Positions 27,981-36,310 of a stretch of DNA of 64,000 bases are shown piece after piece. The DNA comes from an uncultured Saprospiraceae bacterium (lineage in GTDB: Bacteria; Bacteroidota; Bacteroidia; Chitinophagales; Saprospiraceae): NCBI GenBank assembly GCA_938041445.1, contig CALISO010000020.1, positions 31,179-95,178 on the forward strand, written 5' to 3'. The notes beneath the pieces were generated by a model. The model searched no databases. It saw only the letters and a list, made by a program, of their open reading frames with translations, and was not told where the DNA came from. The translations under genes and the position numbers were made by a program. How positions within the stretch are numbered: the first letter of the stretch is position 1; every line of letters begins with the position of its first letter.

Positions 27981-28469
27981 TTAAGGTTGTGAACCAGCAG
28001 CTTCCTGGCTTTCAAATGCATCTTTGTAAAGTATCGGTCTAGGATATTCTTCCTTGATTGCAAGTCGCATTAGGTCAAAAGAAGTAATCACTCCTTTCAA
28101 CTCATTTCTCAAGTTGACTACTGGTAGAGTTTTGAATCTATTATCTAAAAACAACTCTGCAGCGGTACCCACTTTATCCTTTGGGGTAATTTTTATGACC
28201 TTGTCATTCATGACTTGCTCTACATTGAGGGTATTTTCAGTTTGTTGCTTTCTGATTGCCTTCCACATATCATAAGTTGTAATCATTCCAACTAACTGAC
28301 CTTCGCTAGTCACAGGCATTTGTTGGATGTTATTGGCGAGCATAAACTCCGATACTTCGCTTATTGACTGCTCTGGACTTGCTGTCGCAGGATTGACAGT
28401 CATTATTTTTCTAACTTCTTGATTTAACATAACAGGAATTGATTTAGTGATAAATAATGGTATCATCAT
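27981..28469 (-). CDS. CBS-domain pair protein
   Basis: A 162-residue protein from the ATG at 28469 (alternatives are ATG 28466, or ATG 28430 giving MLNQEVRKIMT, a plausible shorter start). Two CBS domains in tandem: MTVNPATASPEQSISEVSEFMLANNIQQMPVTSEGQ and VEQVMNDKVIKITPKDKVGTAAELFLDN. Such stand-alone pairs usually bind adenosine nucleotides and regulate a partner; none is evident next door. The upstream region shared with dgt contains a 7-bp hairpin. Confidence 0.82.
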   Translation of the reverse strand: MMIPLFITKSIPVMLNQEVRKIMTVNPATASPEQSISEVSEFMLANNIQQMPVTSEGQLVGMITTYDMWKAIRKQQTENTLNVEQVMNDKVIKITPKDKVGTAAELFLDNRFKTLPVVNLRNELKGVITSFDLMRLAIKEEYPRPILYKDAFESQEAAGSQP

Positions 28470-28517
28470 CAAGTTAAGTTAAATTTGATTAATAATCAAT
28501 ACTCATCAAAATAAAAA

Positions 28518-28540
28518 TCGGCTAGATACGATATAGCCGA
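28518..28540. repeat. Inverted repeat in the CBS/dgt divergent promoter region
   Basis: TCGGCTA (28518-28524) pairs perfectly with TAGCCGA (28534-28540) around a 9-nt loop. No T run follows on either strand. It could be an operator or 5'-leader hairpin; no function is assigned. Confidence 0.5.
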
Positions 28541-28565
28541 AATTTATTGCCGTTTACGCCTAATT

Positions 28566-29942
28566 ATGCAGTGGAATACTTGTTTTTCAGAAGAGTCAAT
28601 CGCATATCCGAGAAAGTCTGATAGTGTCAGATCTCATTTTCAGAGGGACTTTGATAGGTTGATATTTTCATCACCCTTTCGTCGCCTCCAAAGTAAGACA
28701 CAGGTCTTTCCTTTGCCTGGTAGTAAGTTTGTTCATAATCGTCTCACGCATTCTCTTGAGGTCGCTTCAGTTGGGCGGTCATTAGGTGCCTTAGTTGGGT
28801 ATACACTGGCAGATACAGTGATTGACAGTGATGATCATAAGACTAAGGACTTTTATAGAAATGATCTGCCATATGTGATAGCTGCAGCTTGTCTTGCTCA
28901 CGATGTTGGTAATCCAGCATTCGGTCATTCCGGAGAGAAAGCAATCTCTAACTATTTTATCAACTATGCTGATACATTGATTGATGGCAAGCGGTTGATA
29001 GAACACTTCACATCGGAAGAGTGGTCTGATCTAATTAATTTTGAAGGAAATGCGAATGCCCTAAGACAACTCACTAAGCAATATTACGGGAAGCATGCTG
29101 GTGGACTTGGTTTGACTATTACAACATTGGCGTCAATATTGAAGTATCCATGTCCTTCTACAGCTGTAGATAAGCAATATAAGCATCGTAAAAAGTATGG
29201 TTACTTTCTTACTGAAAACAATACATTTGATACAATTGCTACGAAGCTAGGATTAGTCAAAGATCAAAATAGCTCTGGCTGTTACTACAGACATCCTTTC
29301 GTTTACCTCGTAGAAGCTGCTGATGACATTTGCTACAGCATTATGGATATGGAAGATGCACATAGACTGGGTATCTTATCAAGAGATATTGTATCTGGAT
29401 TATTCATTGATATTTTAAGGCAATTAGTGCCTAAGACTATTGTAGATATCTCTGAAAGGTATGCTCAGATTATTGATCATAATGAGTCTATTGCTTTCCT
29501 GAGAGCTAAGGTCATAAATGCTTATGTTGACAGGTGTCATAATACTTTTATAGAGCATCGTGAAGCGATACTAGCTGGCACTTTCAATGATACCTTGATG
29601 GATAATCTGGAATCCGAAGTACCAGCTATGAAAGAAATTATTGCCTTGTCTGTGGAGAGAATCTATCAGCATCCTCATGTCTTGGAGATAGAGATTGCCG
29701 GATACAATCTCATGTCAGAACTACTGCAGTTATATGTACCTGCAGCATTAAGCAAGCAGAAGCAACCTCAGCACAAAACGATTATGCGTCTCATCCCTAA
29801 TCAATTCACTGGAGACTTACAGAGTGATTCGTCTTATCTCAGGGTGATGAATGTCTTAGATCACATCTCTAGTATGACTGATATCTATGCTACGGAGCAC
29901 TTCAGACGCTTAAAAGGGATAGATATATCCTCACTTCAGTAA
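28566..29942 (+). CDS. dgt: Deoxyguanosinetriphosphate triphosphohydrolase
   Basis: A 458-residue HD-domain enzyme that hydrolyses dGTP (or several dNTPs) to the nucleoside and triphosphate, lowering dNTP pools. Family signatures present are the N-terminal DFDRLIFSSPFRRLQSKTQVFPL, the metal motifs NRLTHSLEV (H62), CLAHDVGNPAFGHSGE (H112-D113), and the later YLVEAADDICYSIMDMEDAHRLG. Length agrees with type-I dGTPases. Dgt proteins also contribute to limiting phage replication in some bacteria. Confidence 0.94.
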   Translation: MQWNTCFSEESIAYPRKSDSVRSHFQRDFDRLIFSSPFRRLQSKTQVFPLPGSKFVHNRLTHSLEVASVGRSLGALVGYTLADTVIDSDDHKTKDFYRNDLPYVIAAACLAHDVGNPAFGHSGEKAISNYFINYADTLIDGKRLIEHFTSEEWSDLINFEGNANALRQLTKQYYGKHAGGLGLTITTLASILKYPCPSTAVDKQYKHRKKYGYFLTENNTFDTIATKLGLVKDQNSSGCYYRHPFVYLVEAADDICYSIMDMEDAHRLGILSRDIVSGLFIDILRQLVPKTIVDISERYAQIIDHNESIAFLRAKVINAYVDRCHNTFIEHREAILAGTFNDTLMDNLESEVPAMKEIIALSVERIYQHPHVLEIEIAGYNLMSELLQLYVPAALSKQKQPQHKTIMRLIPNQFTGDLQSDSSYLRVMNVLDHISSMTDIYATEHFRRLKGIDISSLQ

Positions 29943-30046
29943 CTAAATAAGGTAGAACCGATAATTTTCTGATTAGATATTAAATAAAATCGATAAGTAA
30001 TCAGTTTTACTAGTCTATTTACAAACGAATACAGCCACAATTCCCT

Positions 30047-30763
30047 ATGGATACTAAAAAATTCAAAAATAAGCTTGATAAGATATCGAATGTATTTGAC
30101 TCAATGCAAGCAGATCAGTCGATCAGTGGACTAGAACAAGAGCTACTCAAAAAGTATGTCATCCAACTATATGAGACACTACTGGAAGAGAGTAAATCTA
30201 AATCGTCTGAAAAAAAATCTAAGAAAGAGGTAACTACTGTTGTAAAGGAAGAGATTGCTAGCTCTACACCACCTATAGAGGAGCCTGTACAAGAGGTCGT
30301 AGCTCCTCATCCTGTAGAGTCTCAGCCAGAATCACCAATGCCGACTATCTCAGAAGAACCGGAAATTGCTCAAGCTCAGAGTGCAAGTGCTTCTGTTGTT
30401 CAACAGAGCTCTGCTAGTGTCACAGAAGTTTTAGTTAATGAGTTGGATATTCCTACAGCATTGAAGCCTGTATTTGAGAAAGTTTCCGCTGTTGAGTTAT
30501 CAGATAAGTTGAGTCATTCTAAGGTAAAGGACATCTCTACAGCTATGGGTATCAATGAAAAGATCTTCACGATCACAGAGTTATTTGGTGGAGACCAAAA
30601 CCTTTTCAGCACAGTGACTACTAAATTGAATGCTTGCACCTCTTATGATGAGGCGGTCAAGTATCTAAGCAGTACCATTGCCCGTGATCAGAACTGGGGT
30701 CAAGATGGCAAGGTTAACAAAGCCAAGGTTTTTATGAAATTGGTCCAGAGAAAGTTTGTCTAA
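30047..30763 (+). CDS. Unknown protein with acidic linker and C-terminal helical domain
   Basis: A 238-residue soluble protein without a recognised family name. Residues 1-45 form charged helices (KKFKNKLDKISNVFDSM), about 46-120 are a Ser/Pro/Glu/Val-rich low-complexity linker, and about 125-238 form a conserved-looking domain (LDIPTALKPVFEKVSAVELSDKL, AMGINEKIFTITELFGGDQNLF, ARDQNWGQDGKVNKAKVFMKLV). The last part resembles helical domains seen in Bacteroidota-only unknown proteins (inference). It sits 22 bases upstream of the rhomboid gene on the same strand. Confidence 0.65.
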   Translation: MDTKKFKNKLDKISNVFDSMQADQSISGLEQELLKKYVIQLYETLLEESKSKSSEKKSKKEVTTVVKEEIASSTPPIEEPVQEVVAPHPVESQPESPMPTISEEPEIAQAQSASASVVQQSSASVTEVLVNELDIPTALKPVFEKVSAVELSDKLSHSKVKDISTAMGINEKIFTITELFGGDQNLFSTVTTKLNACTSYDEAVKYLSSTIARDQNWGQDGKVNKAKVFMKLVQRKFV

Positions 30764-30784
30764 AGGACCGTCAACTTACATCAA

Positions 30785-31465
30785 ATGCCAAAATCGCGAT
30801 CGATAGGAAGTATCATAGGATTTCCACTCTTGTTTGTTTCAATTCTGTGGATTGCACATTTCTATAAGATCGCAGTTCCTCAAGGTCCTGGCAGTCTAGG
30901 TATTTATCCTAGAGAGCTATTTGGCCTCAAGGGTATCATTACCGCTCCTATGTCGCATGGAGATTTTCACCACTTGATATCTAACAGTCTTCCACTTCTT
31001 GTCACTATGACTATTATTTCATGGTTCTACAGGAGGGTAGCAACATATTCTTTTGTACTGATCTATGTGCTTACTGGTGCTGCAGTTTGGTTATTTGGCA
31101 GATCTGTATTCCATATAGGAGCAAGTGGTCTAGTATATGGGTTAGTTTCATTCATATTTTGGTCAGGAGTCTTTCGACGAAATCTTAAGTCTATCGTACT
31201 TAGTCTTGTTATCGTTGTGATGTACAGCGGATACCTGCACGGTATACTACCTAATCAAGAAGGGATAAGTTGGGAGAGTCATCTATTTGGGGCAATAGTA
31301 GGAATCTACATCGCATACGTTCTGAAAGGTATGGTAGAGAGTGATGAGATCACTAGGGATCCATGGGCAGATGAGTCCAATGAAAAGAACTTTTTCTTAA
31401 AAAGAGATCAATTTGATTTAACCAAGGAGGAGAGAAGATTCACTGGGTCTGAAGACGATATTTAG
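30785..31465 (+). CDS. Rhomboid family intramembrane serine protease
   Basis: A 226-residue polytopic protein with about six transmembrane segments. Catalytic residues of rhomboids are present: S114 in the GASG motif (HIGASGLVYG) and H166 in ESHLFGA; the amino-terminal HGDFHHLISNSLPLL motif also matches the family. Rhomboids cut membrane-protein substrates within the bilayer; the substrate here is unknown. The C-terminal tail is charged and cytoplasmic (TREERRF-like, KEERRFTGSEDDI). It follows the acidic-linker gene by 22 bases. Confidence 0.92.
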   Translation: MPKSRSIGSIIGFPLLFVSILWIAHFYKIAVPQGPGSLGIYPRELFGLKGIITAPMSHGDFHHLISNSLPLLVTMTIISWFYRRVATYSFVLIYVLTGAAVWLFGRSVFHIGASGLVYGLVSFIFWSGVFRRNLKSIVLSLVIVVMYSGYLHGILPNQEGISWESHLFGAIVGIYIAYVLKGMVESDEITRDPWADESNEKNFFLKRDQFDLTKEERRFTGSEDDI

Positions 31466-31487
31466 AATCTAGTTGAATCGGATCGAT

Positions 31488-31608
31488 AATTAGGATTTTA
31501 GAACATAGCCTCTGGCGGGATCGAACCACCATCTACAAAAACTTAAATAACTTAAGCTGTCATTCTAACCTTGAACTAAGAGGCCATAATCCTAATTGGG
31601 CTAAAATC
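31488..31608. repeat. Nested inverted repeats flanking the tRNA-like element
   Basis: Perfect 10-bp arms AATTAGGATT (31488-31497) and AATCCTAATT (31588-31597) flank the tRNA-like element. A second perfect 8-bp pair, GATTTTAG (31494-31501) and CTAAAATC (31601-31608), overlaps the first left arm, so the two stems are mutually exclusive. They may fold with the precursor transcript or be protein sites. Function unknown. Confidence 0.7.
31506..31585 (-). tRNA. tRNA-like element with expanded, duplicated anticodon loop
   Basis: On the minus strand an 80-nt element folds as a tRNA except at the anticodon. The acceptor stem GGCCTCT/AGAGGCT has seven pairs (first pair G-U) with discriminator A and no encoded CCA. 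The D-arm GTTC/GAAT has an AAGGTTA loop containing the conserved GG. The T-arm GGTGG/CCGCC has loop TTCGATC. Between them the anticodon stem can form only about four pairs (ACAG/TTGT) and encloses a long loop; inside it TTAAGTT appears twice, separated by AT (plus strand 31540-31555). An alternative fold is a 5-bp hairpin CTTAA/TTAAG. No 7-nt anticodon loop or isotype can be assigned. The D-arm resembles arginine tRNAs of this phylum. It may be a decayed tRNA, a tRNA-like RNA, or a tRNA altered by a 9-nt tandem duplication. Confidence 0.5.
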
Positions 31609-31777
31609 GATAATCAAAAATATATATATTTTTTTTAAGTATGAATTTTCTGAGCACTTTTTTCAAAATATTAGGGGAAAAATCTGAGTCTCGAGAGATA
31701 ACATAGGGAATTTGTTAAAATCCCCGTATTTTGTTGACATTAAATAGTAAAAATTACTTCTTTAAATATTATGATAT

Positions 31778-32200
31778 ATGAAACGATTTGATTGCGTAAT
31801 AGGCACAATTGCAGTTATTTGCTTGTCATTTATAAGTTGTAGTAATGCACCACAATCTGCTTCTCCTGAAGTCTCCATAATACAGCCAAAAACAATCGAT
31901 TTTAGGGATATATCAGTTGAAGAATTGCCTTCAGCTTTTGGAACAGATTCGTACACGATTATTGATGTAAGGACGCCTGAAGAGATAGCTGGAGGGATGA
32001 TAGATGATGCGATACATATAGATTATGTTTCCACAGATTTTGAGGATAGGCTGAATGAGTTAGATAAGAATGAGAATTATGTCATCTACTGTAGGAGTGG
32101 TGGCCGGAGCGGGAAGACTTCAGAAAAAATGAGAAAACTTGGATTTAGAAGTGTTTGTAATCTTGATGGAGGTTATCTCTCATACACTGCGGGCAACTAA
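31778..32200 (+). CDS. Rhodanese-domain lipoprotein
   Basis: A 140-residue lipoprotein (signal ending FISC, lipobox cysteine near residue 21) with a rhodanese domain. The active-site cysteine is C105 in YCRSGGRSG, and the flanking YTIIDVRTPEEIAGG and NLDGGYLSY match the family. Rhodaneses transfer sulfur from thiosulfate or persulfides; a periplasm-facing copy could handle sulfane sulfur or redox signals. The gene follows a non-coding, AT-rich stretch downstream of the tRNA-like element and has no close operon partner. Confidence 0.88.
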   Translation: MKRFDCVIGTIAVICLSFISCSNAPQSASPEVSIIQPKTIDFRDISVEELPSAFGTDSYTIIDVRTPEEIAGGMIDDAIHIDYVSTDFEDRLNELDKNENYVIYCRSGGRSGKTSEKMRKLGFRSVCNLDGGYLSYTAGN

Positions 32201-32261
32201 TTTCTATTTAAATCTATATATTTGAGCGAAATAATTATCTACCCAAACAATATCTTATACT

Positions 32262-33002
32262 ATGACACAAAGACTACAATATGTAATTGCTGGAGTAATG
32301 TTGTTACTTGCTACTTCATTGACAGGACAGCGTGCCGCTAAATTTTGGTGGTTTGATGCAGGTTTAAAAGCACAGTATGGCGCTACATCAATGTTTAACC
32401 AGACAGTAGGGGATAGTGAGGCTTGGAGATATGATATAGGAACAGGATATAGCTTCGGTGGAAAGATTGGTATAAATAAAGGTACTTCTGGACTTACAAT
32501 TGATGTAATGGCAGCTACAGGTACTGCTCAATTCGAAGATGCAACAGTACCTGCTGCAGTGACTAATACTGAATTGACTTATAAGACACTAGATATCTAC
32601 ACTTTATATCGTAATAATAGACAATTGGGATATGTAGAGATCGGACCTAAGTTTTCTATTATGAATAGTGCGGAGTATACTGATGGAGCTGGAGAATTGA
32701 TGGATGTTACAGATTTTTATGAAGGCAACAATGTTAATGCAGTACTTGGTTTTGGTGCATACTTCTTAGGTAGTGATGGTGCTTTTAGTGGTATCATCGG
32801 TTTAAGATTTGAATATGGGTTGACTGATATTGTCAATGATAGCGGACATCAGTCAGGTACACCAGTACAGGATTTTACTCTGGACACAGGAGCTTCAGTT
32901 ACTCACCCAGTATTTGCGGGTATCTCATTTGAGTTGAACTGGGGTCTTGGTTATTATGGAAAAGCAAGTTGTGGAGGTAGGTCTAAATTCATTAAATTCT
33001 AG
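32262..33002 (+). CDS. Small outer-membrane beta-barrel protein
   Basis: A 246-residue protein with a signal peptide (LLLATSLTGQ) and alternating amphipathic strands (FWWFDAGLKAQYGATSM, YVEIGPKFSIMNSAEYTD, GIIGLRFEYGLTDIVN), consistent with an OmpA-like or porin-family barrel of about eight strands. The C-terminal tail is Cys- and Lys-containing (KASCGGRSKFIKF) rather than the usual terminal aromatic residue. No ligand is known. It ends before a bidirectional terminator. Confidence 0.75.
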   Translation: MTQRLQYVIAGVMLLLATSLTGQRAAKFWWFDAGLKAQYGATSMFNQTVGDSEAWRYDIGTGYSFGGKIGINKGTSGLTIDVMAATGTAQFEDATVPAAVTNTELTYKTLDIYTLYRNNRQLGYVEIGPKFSIMNSAEYTDGAGELMDVTDFYEGNNVNAVLGFGAYFLGSDGAFSGIIGLRFEYGLTDIVNDSGHQSGTPVQDFTLDTGASVTHPVFAGISFELNWGLGYYGKASCGGRSKFIKF

Positions 33003-33030
33003 GCGGATTCTTCTATAATTTAAGAACAAT

Positions 33031-33065
33031 AAAAAAAGGCGAGGTCATATGATCTCGCCTTTTTT
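33031..33065. terminator. Bidirectional terminator between convergent genes
   Basis: Stem GGCGAG/CTCGCC (33038-33043 with 33054-33059), extended inward by G-T, T-A and C-G pairs, flanked by a run of A on the left and T on the right. It serves the barrel gene on the plus strand and the cytochrome gene on the minus strand. Confidence 0.92.
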
Positions 33066-33094
33066 ATTTGATACAATTTGTTCTTTAAGAGTGC

Positions 33095-34114
33095 TTATTG
33101 GCTAGCCTTATAGTCGATGTAACCTCTTAGATCAAGTAATTGTTCTTCACTCATCTTCTCTATTGGGTATTGAGGCATATATGATCTCCTTCCAGATGTA
33201 GAGTATATACCGTACCTGACTGCTTGATAAATAGAATGATCACCATAAGTCTTTGACTTACGTTGGAGAAACTTCATAGATAGCTTTGATGTATCCAATG
33301 AAAAGTAGGAATAGCGACCATTTTCATGACAATGAAGACAACTATTGAGATAAATGTTTTCACCATTTGCTACGTCTGCTATCATCTTATTATACTCATT
33401 TCTTTCTTTATCAGGTTTCACGAAAGTGGCTGGAGATCCAAGTAGGTACTTAGACTTAATGAGATCAGCTGCGGATTCTGGTTCGTCGACCAGGAGTTCT
33501 TCAATATTTGCTTTTTCAATATTGGTCAGGCCTAAATCTCCAATTGTTAAATCAATGGACCATAAATACATTAGTACTGACTCCAGTTCCCAATCTTTTA
33601 ATTCTCGTCCTTGAGCACATTCTACAGCACATAATTGAATAGCTCCTCGCAAGTCATTTCTAGCAGGCTCGACAAGCTTTCCATACTTGAGTTCATAATC
33701 TCCGTTGTAGAATGTTCGTCTAGATACAGCTCCATATAGGCTTGTTCCTTGAAGAAATGGCATTCCTTTTTCCAGTGTATAATCCAGTCTAGCTTGAGGA
33801 TCTGACACTGTAAGATCTGGATCTTCTCTTTCAATATTGTGACAACTTGTACACACAAAATGCTTGCTTTGAATCTTAGTTGACCCTCCTCTTGGTTTCG
33901 TCGCAAATCCCTTAGTGAATATTTCTTCTCCGACCTTAGAGCTTGCATTTTTAATCTTATAATCTGGATACCATCCTGGATCATCACCAAGTTTAAATAA
34001 TACTTGGCTTACTTTGGAGTTATCCTTCAACTTTGGTGCTTCTTCACTCTTCAATGAGAAGATCGAAGGCAATAACAACAGGATTATCGGTACTACAAGG
34101 ACCCTTAACTTCAT
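33095..34114 (-). CDS. Di-heme c-type cytochrome
   Basis: A 339-residue periplasmic electron-transfer protein from the ATG at 34114 (an in-frame TTG at 34123 is less likely). It has an N-terminal signal or anchor (LVVPIILLLLPSIFSL) and two CxxCH heme sites: CTSCHNI near residue 88 and CLHCHEN near residue 262. A third cysteine pair, CAVEC, lacks the histidine and is probably a disulfide. Axial methionine candidates occur downstream (YMPQYP). It pairs with the DUF5777 barrel gene located upstream on the same strand, a recurring arrangement in Bacteroidota. Electron donor and acceptor are unknown. Confidence 0.88.
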   Translation of the reverse strand: MKLRVLVVPIILLLLPSIFSLKSEEAPKLKDNSKVSQVLFKLGDDPGWYPDYKIKNASSKVGEEIFTKGFATKPRGGSTKIQSKHFVCTSCHNIEREDPDLTVSDPQARLDYTLEKGMPFLQGTSLYGAVSRRTFYNGDYELKYGKLVEPARNDLRGAIQLCAVECAQGRELKDWELESVLMYLWSIDLTIGDLGLTNIEKANIEELLVDEPESAADLIKSKYLLGSPATFVKPDKERNEYNKMIADVANGENIYLNSCLHCHENGRYSYFSLDTSKLSMKFLQRKSKTYGDHSIYQAVRYGIYSTSGRRSYMPQYPIEKMSEEQLLDLRGYIDYKASQ

Positions 34115-34146
34115 AATATGCAATTGATGTGAGTACTAAAACTCGT

Positions 34147-35040
34147 TTATCTGATTTTGAATTGTCTCCCTACGGTAAATCCTAATCTGAACTGCCCATC
34201 TAGCCAGTTCTCCTCAGTGTAAGGTAGATAATCTGTTTCTGACATCCCAGTAGCGTTTGTCAGATTCAACTGAAATACGTGACCACCACCCGTTTCCCAT
34301 TCAATACCAAATCCAAGAGGACTATAGAAGCCGTTCTCAGTGGTACGGATATCTGAAAACGTAAATGCACCTTCCACAATGATAGCTGTGGACTTCGTGA
34401 GTTGAATCTTACCAGCATAGCCAAGACTTACTAATCCATTCTGATCCATAATCCCTCCATCAAATATTGGTGTAAGGTTTCTATGCGTCCAAGCAGGATG
34501 TAATTGTAGTGATAATCTGTCGCTGACTTTCTTAGATAGTATGATTTGAAAATGGTAACCAACTCTATGTAGAAATACATCAAAGTGGCTGAGCAAGTCA
34601 GGGTTTGGACTATTTGGCATTGTTGATACTGATACAAGACCAAAAACTGCTAGACCAAATGGCTTGTCACCATCAATCTCTTCTCGCATCAATTGTTGCT
34701 TTATAGAAAGATTGATAAGTTGACGAAGTTCATTACTGCCTTTCATCCTATGGAGACCGATCATTGTGTACTCTGTCAAGCCATAATCAAATCCGATAGA
34801 CACATCAGTTGAGTTCTCTAACCCATAAAAGGTTTGCCACCCTCCATTGTCTCCAGCTAGATCACCAAATCTATGGCCTACTCTGAAATCGAGGTTTCCC
34901 TTCTTAAGAGTTTCAATACTTTGCGCATTGATAACTCTTGTATCTTTAAAAGTACGAACAGGTGTACCTTGTCCGAATGAGTTGATAGAAGCTAGTAAAG
35001 CAATAAGACAAGAAAAAAGACCAATGGCTTTTTTAAACAT
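34147..35040 (-). CDS. DUF5777 family beta-barrel protein
   Basis: A 297-residue outer-membrane protein from the ATG at 35040 (an earlier in-frame ATG at 35061 is possible, but the later start gives a clean signal peptide MFKKAIGLFSCL...NSFGQ). Characteristic family wording includes TRVINAQSIETLKKGNLDFRV, HRFGDLAGDNGGWQTFYGLEN, and DVSIGFDYGLTEYTMIGLHR. The remainder is beta-strand-rich and ends in GFTVGRQFKIR. It lies 33 bases upstream of the cytochrome gene, suggesting a two-gene operon for an envelope redox function. Confidence 0.85.
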   Translation of the reverse strand: MFKKAIGLFSCLIALLASINSFGQGTPVRTFKDTRVINAQSIETLKKGNLDFRVGHRFGDLAGDNGGWQTFYGLENSTDVSIGFDYGLTEYTMIGLHRMKGSNELRQLINLSIKQQLMREEIDGDKPFGLAVFGLVSVSTMPNSPNPDLLSHFDVFLHRVGYHFQIILSKKVSDRLSLQLHPAWTHRNLTPIFDGGIMDQNGLVSLGYAGKIQLTKSTAIIVEGAFTFSDIRTTENGFYSPLGFGIEWETGGGHVFQLNLTNATGMSETDYLPYTEENWLDGQFRLGFTVGRQFKIR

Positions 35041-35209
35041 AATTTGGGGTTTTGGCATCAATTATTATCAGATAGGCTGACTCTAATTATTATCTATTAA
35101 ATTCGTAATGTAAAGATGATAAGATTTTGGTGAACTTATTCATGTAAAGTCAAGTTTTATCCTGTGACCGGTTGATAACGTGTCGATTTAACATTAAAAA
35201 AAAGTAAAT

Positions 35210-35626
35210 ATGTACCCAGTAGAACTTACAATTCCAATGGCTAAAGACTTAACAGACTTTGGCTTTGAATCTCTTACAACACCTGAGGCTGTTACTGAAG
35301 CTATAAAGGGGAAGTCCGGCACTGCACTAGTGGTTGTCAACTCTGTATGTGGTTGTGCTGCTGCCAATGCTAGACCTGGAGCTAAAATGGCGATAAGAAA
35401 CGCTGCAAAACCTGACAACTGTTATACTGTATTTGCAGGAGTTGATAGAGCTGCGACTGATATTGCTAGATCAATGATGCTGCCGTATCCTCCGTCTTCG
35501 CCGTCTATAGCTTTATTTAAGGATGGTAATCTTGTACATATGCTAGAAAGACACCACATAGAAGGTAGAACAGCTGAAATGATTGCAGGAGATCTTGTGA
35601 ATGCATTTGATCAGCACTGTAGCTAA
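35210..35626 (+). CDS. Bacilliredoxin (BrxA/BrxB family)
   Basis: A 138-residue thioredoxin-fold protein with the CGC active site (C47-G48-C49, in NSVCGCAAANARPG) that removes bacillithiol or related thiols from mixed disulfides. Other family features are ARSMMLPYPPSSPSIALFKDG and the C-terminal VHMLERHHIEGRTAEMIAGDL. Presence of a bacilliredoxin suggests that the organism makes bacillithiol, as several Bacteroidota do (inference). A strong terminator follows. Confidence 0.92.
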   Translation: MYPVELTIPMAKDLTDFGFESLTTPEAVTEAIKGKSGTALVVVNSVCGCAAANARPGAKMAIRNAAKPDNCYTVFAGVDRAATDIARSMMLPYPPSSPSIALFKDGNLVHMLERHHIEGRTAEMIAGDLVNAFDQHCS

Positions 35627-35655
35627 GTTGCAGCTTAGAATTCATGTAGAAAAAT

Positions 35656-35692
35656 AAAAAGTCCTCGTAACGTAAAGTTGCGAGGACTTTTT
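35656..35692 (+). terminator. Terminator after the bacilliredoxin gene
   Basis: An 11-bp stem GTCCTCGTAAC/GTTGCGAGGAC with one G-T pair (35661-35671 with 35677-35687), loop GTAAA, then TTTTT; an A run precedes it. Confidence 0.9.
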
Positions 35693-36310
35693 GATGTTAT
35701 AATACACGCTATATCATAACATATAAATTAAATAACCTGAAAAACTGTAATTATTAAACCAACAATAATATACTCATTAATAAAACCAATTATAAGACAC
35801 AAGAAGTGGCGCATACCCCTACGTTGACCAATATTTTGCTTGTTTTTAAGATTTTGTCACCGTACATAAGGATTTAATTATCTAGTATTTTTACGTCAAG
35901 GATTTAGGTAGAAAATCACAATCCATATCATAAGATTAAGGAGTTAGAAGTATGAGATAGAAGTGATAAGCATCTGGTGAAACAGGGTCATAAGTGTTAG
36001 GTTTTTTTCGCGATATTCTATGTTGTTTGAATTGAAAATTAAAAAAAAGTTGATACTCAATGGCTAGAATAAGCTATATTCGAATAGAGAAATATCACGG
36101 TTGGGTGTTTATCATTATTCGCGATATTTTATTGTGAAATAGTAACTTGAAAAGGTATATTGTTTTAAAAGTCAAGATAAATTCTGTGAAAGAAGTTATG
36201 CGATTAATTTTATGGAAGTAAAGTTTTAGCATCAGCGTCAGATGCAGGAGTTAGTATTGAGAACAAGAAGTAAACACAACGTAAATACGAATTATAAATA
36301 CAATTAGACT
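35693..36310. other. 618-base non-coding region upstream of gap
   Basis: AT-rich, with no plausible open reading frame on either strand. It carries the 11-mer TTCGCGATATT twice (36007-36017 and 36118-36128), which stands out for its CpG content against the AT-rich background. No clear TAnnTTTG promoter was found close to the gap start, so the promoter or leader is probably longer than usual or of another type. Confidence 0.5.
36007..36128 (+). repeat. Two direct copies of TTCGCGATATT upstream of gap
   Basis: The 11-mer occurs at 36007-36017 and 36118-36128 in the same orientation, 111 bases apart, in the non-coding region before gap. It contains the partial palindrome CGCG followed by ATAT and may be a regulator binding site. 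It was not seen elsewhere in the window by eye. Confidence 0.5.

Noticed and set aside
31536..31560. Group I intron in the anticodon loop of the tRNA-like element
   Set aside because: The extra sequence is only about 9 nt, far too short for a self-splicing intron, and a tandem repeat of the loop explains it.
31488..31608. Possible integron attC site because of imperfect inverted repeats
   Set aside because: The conserved GTTRRRY and RYYYAAC core sites are absent, no integrase or cassette genes are near, and the tRNA acceptor, D- and T-arms explain the pairing better.
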